From the NCBI GenBank assembly GCA_020744425.1, contig JAGMUV010000014.1:62001-126000 (forward strand): a stretch of DNA of 64,000 bases. The letters run 5' to 3'. The position numbers were made by a program, and so were the translations under genes. The DNA is from Dactylonectria macrodidyma. Lineage: Eukaryota > Ascomycota > Sordariomycetes > Hypocreales > Nectriaceae. The notes under the pieces were generated by a model, which made no database searches, was not told where the DNA came from, and worked only from the letters and a program-made list of their open reading frames with translations. This document shows positions 62,188 to 64,000 of the stretch, in pieces; the first letter of the stretch is position 1; the number at the start of each line of letters is the position of its first letter.

Positions 62188-62743
62188 AGTCCTCACCTTG
62201 TTCAGCGAACTCACTTCGAGCATGCCCCACTAAATCCCTCTTAGGCCAATCAATACCCTAGAACCAATGACCATTCAATTCAGCCAATTAAAACCAGGTG
62301 CCGGTGGAGCATGGTCCGGCTCAGTCCCTCTTGCATGGTCCACCCCGTCTGCTGTCTTTAACCCAACACTTCCAATGACTCAACTTACCTCCTTAAGTCA
62401 AGTAGCCCCTAACAACTCAACCTCACCACCAAATCAAGGCAAACCACCTTGAAATTTGGGTATATATTTCAAAATATTTTATATATGCTTGGCCATAGTG
62501 GTTTTGTCGATTATTGACAAAGTAAGAGGTCCAGGGTAGGCTAGATGAGTTAAGGAAGGATACAGACTAAGTGTTGGCAGAGAGAAAGTCCGTCTCCGAA
62601 GTGGACTTACTACTGCACTATGATTGGCTATCACGACCCACAAATTAGTTATACAAGCCAGACGACCTTCCCCCAAGTCAGGCCCTACCCTCGGGGTAAG
62701 TTAAGTTGACTGGTTGAGTTATTGGAAGCAGAGGACTTTGCTG
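62188..62743. other. Spacer between the two TIR elements
   Basis: No gene or RNA recognised. Confidence 0.5.
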
Positions 62744-62923
62744 ACCTGAACAGCACCCCGCGGGTCACCTGTAAATGGCTCCATCAGGGCCTACTTAACT
62801 GGCCTGTAAACGGCTCCAAATTCGCGAGGGATTTGAATTTTTACGGCGTTGGGTCACCTGATAAGTGGGTCCTAAGGTATAAAGTGGAGCCATTTACAGG
62901 TGACCTGCCGAGGGCTGTTCAGT
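62744..62923. mobile_element. Second, short copy of the outer TIR element
   Basis: About 180 bases with inverted ends (62744-62783 and 62885-62923) that carry the same CGGGTCACCTGTAAATG core as the 61334-62187 element. It also shares the inner string GTCACCTGATAAGTGGG with it. It has no coding capacity. Its ends are more diverged, so it is older or a subfamily member. Confidence 0.75.
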
Positions 62924-63133
62924 TCAACCTACTACTGGTTGGAAGCGTTGCTTTGACCTGGCCAAATGGTGACGATACATCCAATCTCGAACCTCATCTC
63001 TCAAACTGGGATTCAGGAGATCCCTTATGCACATTTGGATGCCGCGGCAGATCAATTGAGAAGCGGATTATGAGAAATTGTTTAGTTTCTAGTATTTGAG
63101 TATCATCTACTAAGGCCCAAGTGCTATCAGGCC

Positions 63134-64000
63134 CTACATCAAGGAAGCAAGCTTTGCGCTAGCGAGAGAGTCGGCGTTCTGGCCGACTGTGGCAGGGACA
63201 GCAGTGAGTTGTTCGTACCCAGCCGAAGTGAAGTAGAACCAACCAAGACCGTAGTCCACGATATCCTTGATGTAGCTTGTCAAGAGGTCGACATTCGCAG
63301 CTTTGCCTTGATGGTCTACACCAGTAAAACTGTGCACGACAACAGCGCCTTGAGACTCATATCCAGCGGGGAAGTTGGCTTCGATAGTCTCCCCGCTCTT
63401 GTACTTAGGCGCGCCGTTGCAATTGAGGCAGCTTTCGAAACCAAGGACGATATCGCAAAGAGCGTAATACTCGACGGAGACCTTGACGCCGAAGTTGCAA
63501 ACCACCGTGATAGGATGGTCAAAGGCTTCCCGGGCGAGAGTGACAACGGTGTGCATATAATCCGCATCGGCGTAACTCTCGTCGAAGAAAATACCGTTGA
63601 TCGAGATGTCCGCATCTTCATAATCAGACCAGCTCACCCAATTGGTAATATTAGCCGTGACTTCGTCAATCGATGCTCTGGCATAATTGATAGGTAGGTA
63701 ACCAATCAGGTTGACGTTGGGATTTTCGTTCAGCTGAGAAACACCGCTGATGACATTGGGGTCATTATTACCGGGCAGTCCACTCTCGCCAGGTCCGTTG
63801 TAGGGGTTGATGACGATCAGCCAGGGGATGTCCAAGTGCGCCTTGACAGCGTTGAACAAGGGAATCCAATTCGCAGCGTTGTCCAACCACCGAATAGAAG
63901 GGTAGACGTAAAGAGGAAGCAGAATGCCAGGCGTGGAAAGAGAGGTTTCTGCAGGAGCGACAGACGCAGAGGGAGTGGATGATGTGACGCTTGAAAATGA
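63134..64000 (-). CDS. Spherulin-4 family protein, 5' partial
   Basis: The frame is open to the right edge, so the start lies beyond the window; 288 residues are visible. A Ser/Thr/Pro-rich linker (SSVTSSTPSASVAPAET) is followed by the family opening GILLPLYVYPSIRWLDNAAN. Further motifs are PWLIVINPYNGPGE, LIGYLPINYA, GIFFDESYADADYM and VVHSFTGVDHQGKAANVDL; it ends LASAKLASLM. The linker suggests an N-terminal signal peptide and perhaps another domain outside the window. The family is named for a slime-mould encystment protein; fungal members are secreted, and some related sequences are assigned to galactosaminoglycan-active hydrolases. Exact role unknown. No lesion was seen. Confidence 0.88.
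   Translation of the reverse strand, partial: SFSSVTSSTPSASVAPAETSLSTPGILLPLYVYPSIRWLDNAANWIPLFNAVKAHLDIPWLIVINPYNGPGESGLPGNNDPNVISGVSQLNENPNVNLIGYLPINYARASIDEVTANITNWVSWSDYEDADISINGIFFDESYADADYMHTVVTLAREAFDHPITVVCNFGVKVSVEYYALCDIVLGFESCLNCNGAPKYKSGETIEANFPAGYESQGAVVVHSFTGVDHQGKAANVDLLTSYIKDIVDYGLGWFYFTSAGYEQLTAVPATVGQNADSLASAKLASLM

Overview
The window is nuclear DNA of a filamentous ascomycete (Pezizomycotina). The basis is short GT-AG introns of about 47-90 bases with CTAAC/CTGAC-like branch sites, and typical mould gene families: DAL5-type MFS carriers, a full-size ABCB pump, a pectin lyase with a CBM1 tail, spherulin-4, a NACHT-ankyrin NLR, a fungal chitin-synthase-like domain and an LTR Copia element. 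I cannot name the species. Gene density is low, about one gene in three is broken and transposons are present, so this looks like an accessory region.

Layout. 0-9.3 kb: a broken FLVCR-type MFS remnant, an intact ABCB multidrug transporter, then a divergent pair made of a proline-racemase-superfamily enzyme and an ornithine-cyclodeaminase/mu-crystallin reductase. 10.5-15.1 kb: a gene joining four tandem WW domains to the N-terminal half of a chitin-synthase-like protein, then a GT8 type II membrane glycosyltransferase. 15.6-17.9 kb: an ABCC transporter pseudogene carrying a solo Copia LTR. 19-27.6 kb: two DAL5-type MFS carriers around a wrecked membrane-protein gene, and an SMP-30 lactonase. 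28-36.2 kb: a fungal protein of unknown role, acyl-CoA dehydrogenase, zinc alcohol dehydrogenase and a small IFI6/IFI27-like membrane protein. 39.1-44.9 kb: a complete Copia retrotransposon. 45-53.3 kb: a cysteine-rich secreted-protein pseudogene, an unknown ORF and a 1503-residue cysteine-rich secreted protein. 55.8-58.6 kb: a NACHT-ankyrin pseudogene. 59.4-61 kb: pectin lyase-CBM1. 61.3-62.9 kb: two TIR elements of one family, one holding a nested hAT-like MITE. 63.1 kb to the end: a partial spherulin-4.

How the genes may work together. The clearest functional pair is 6.2-9.2 kb. A racemase-superfamily enzyme with a Ser/Cys catalytic pair next to a mu-crystallin-type reductase fits hydroxyproline breakdown through pyrroline-2-carboxylate to proline. 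The divergent MFS carrier and SMP-30 lactonase at 24.3-27.6 kb could form an uptake-plus-lactone-hydrolysis pair. The pectin lyase and spherulin-4 are secreted proteins of a plant-biomass lifestyle.

The most unusual items are the WW4/chitin-synthase-like fusion, whose 57-base in-frame intron ends exactly on a TAG, the nested TIR elements with a perfect 8-base target duplication, and the young Copia with a half-tRNA primer site. Many stop codons in the pseudogenes fit C-to-T (or G-to-A) changes, while the Copia element has none.
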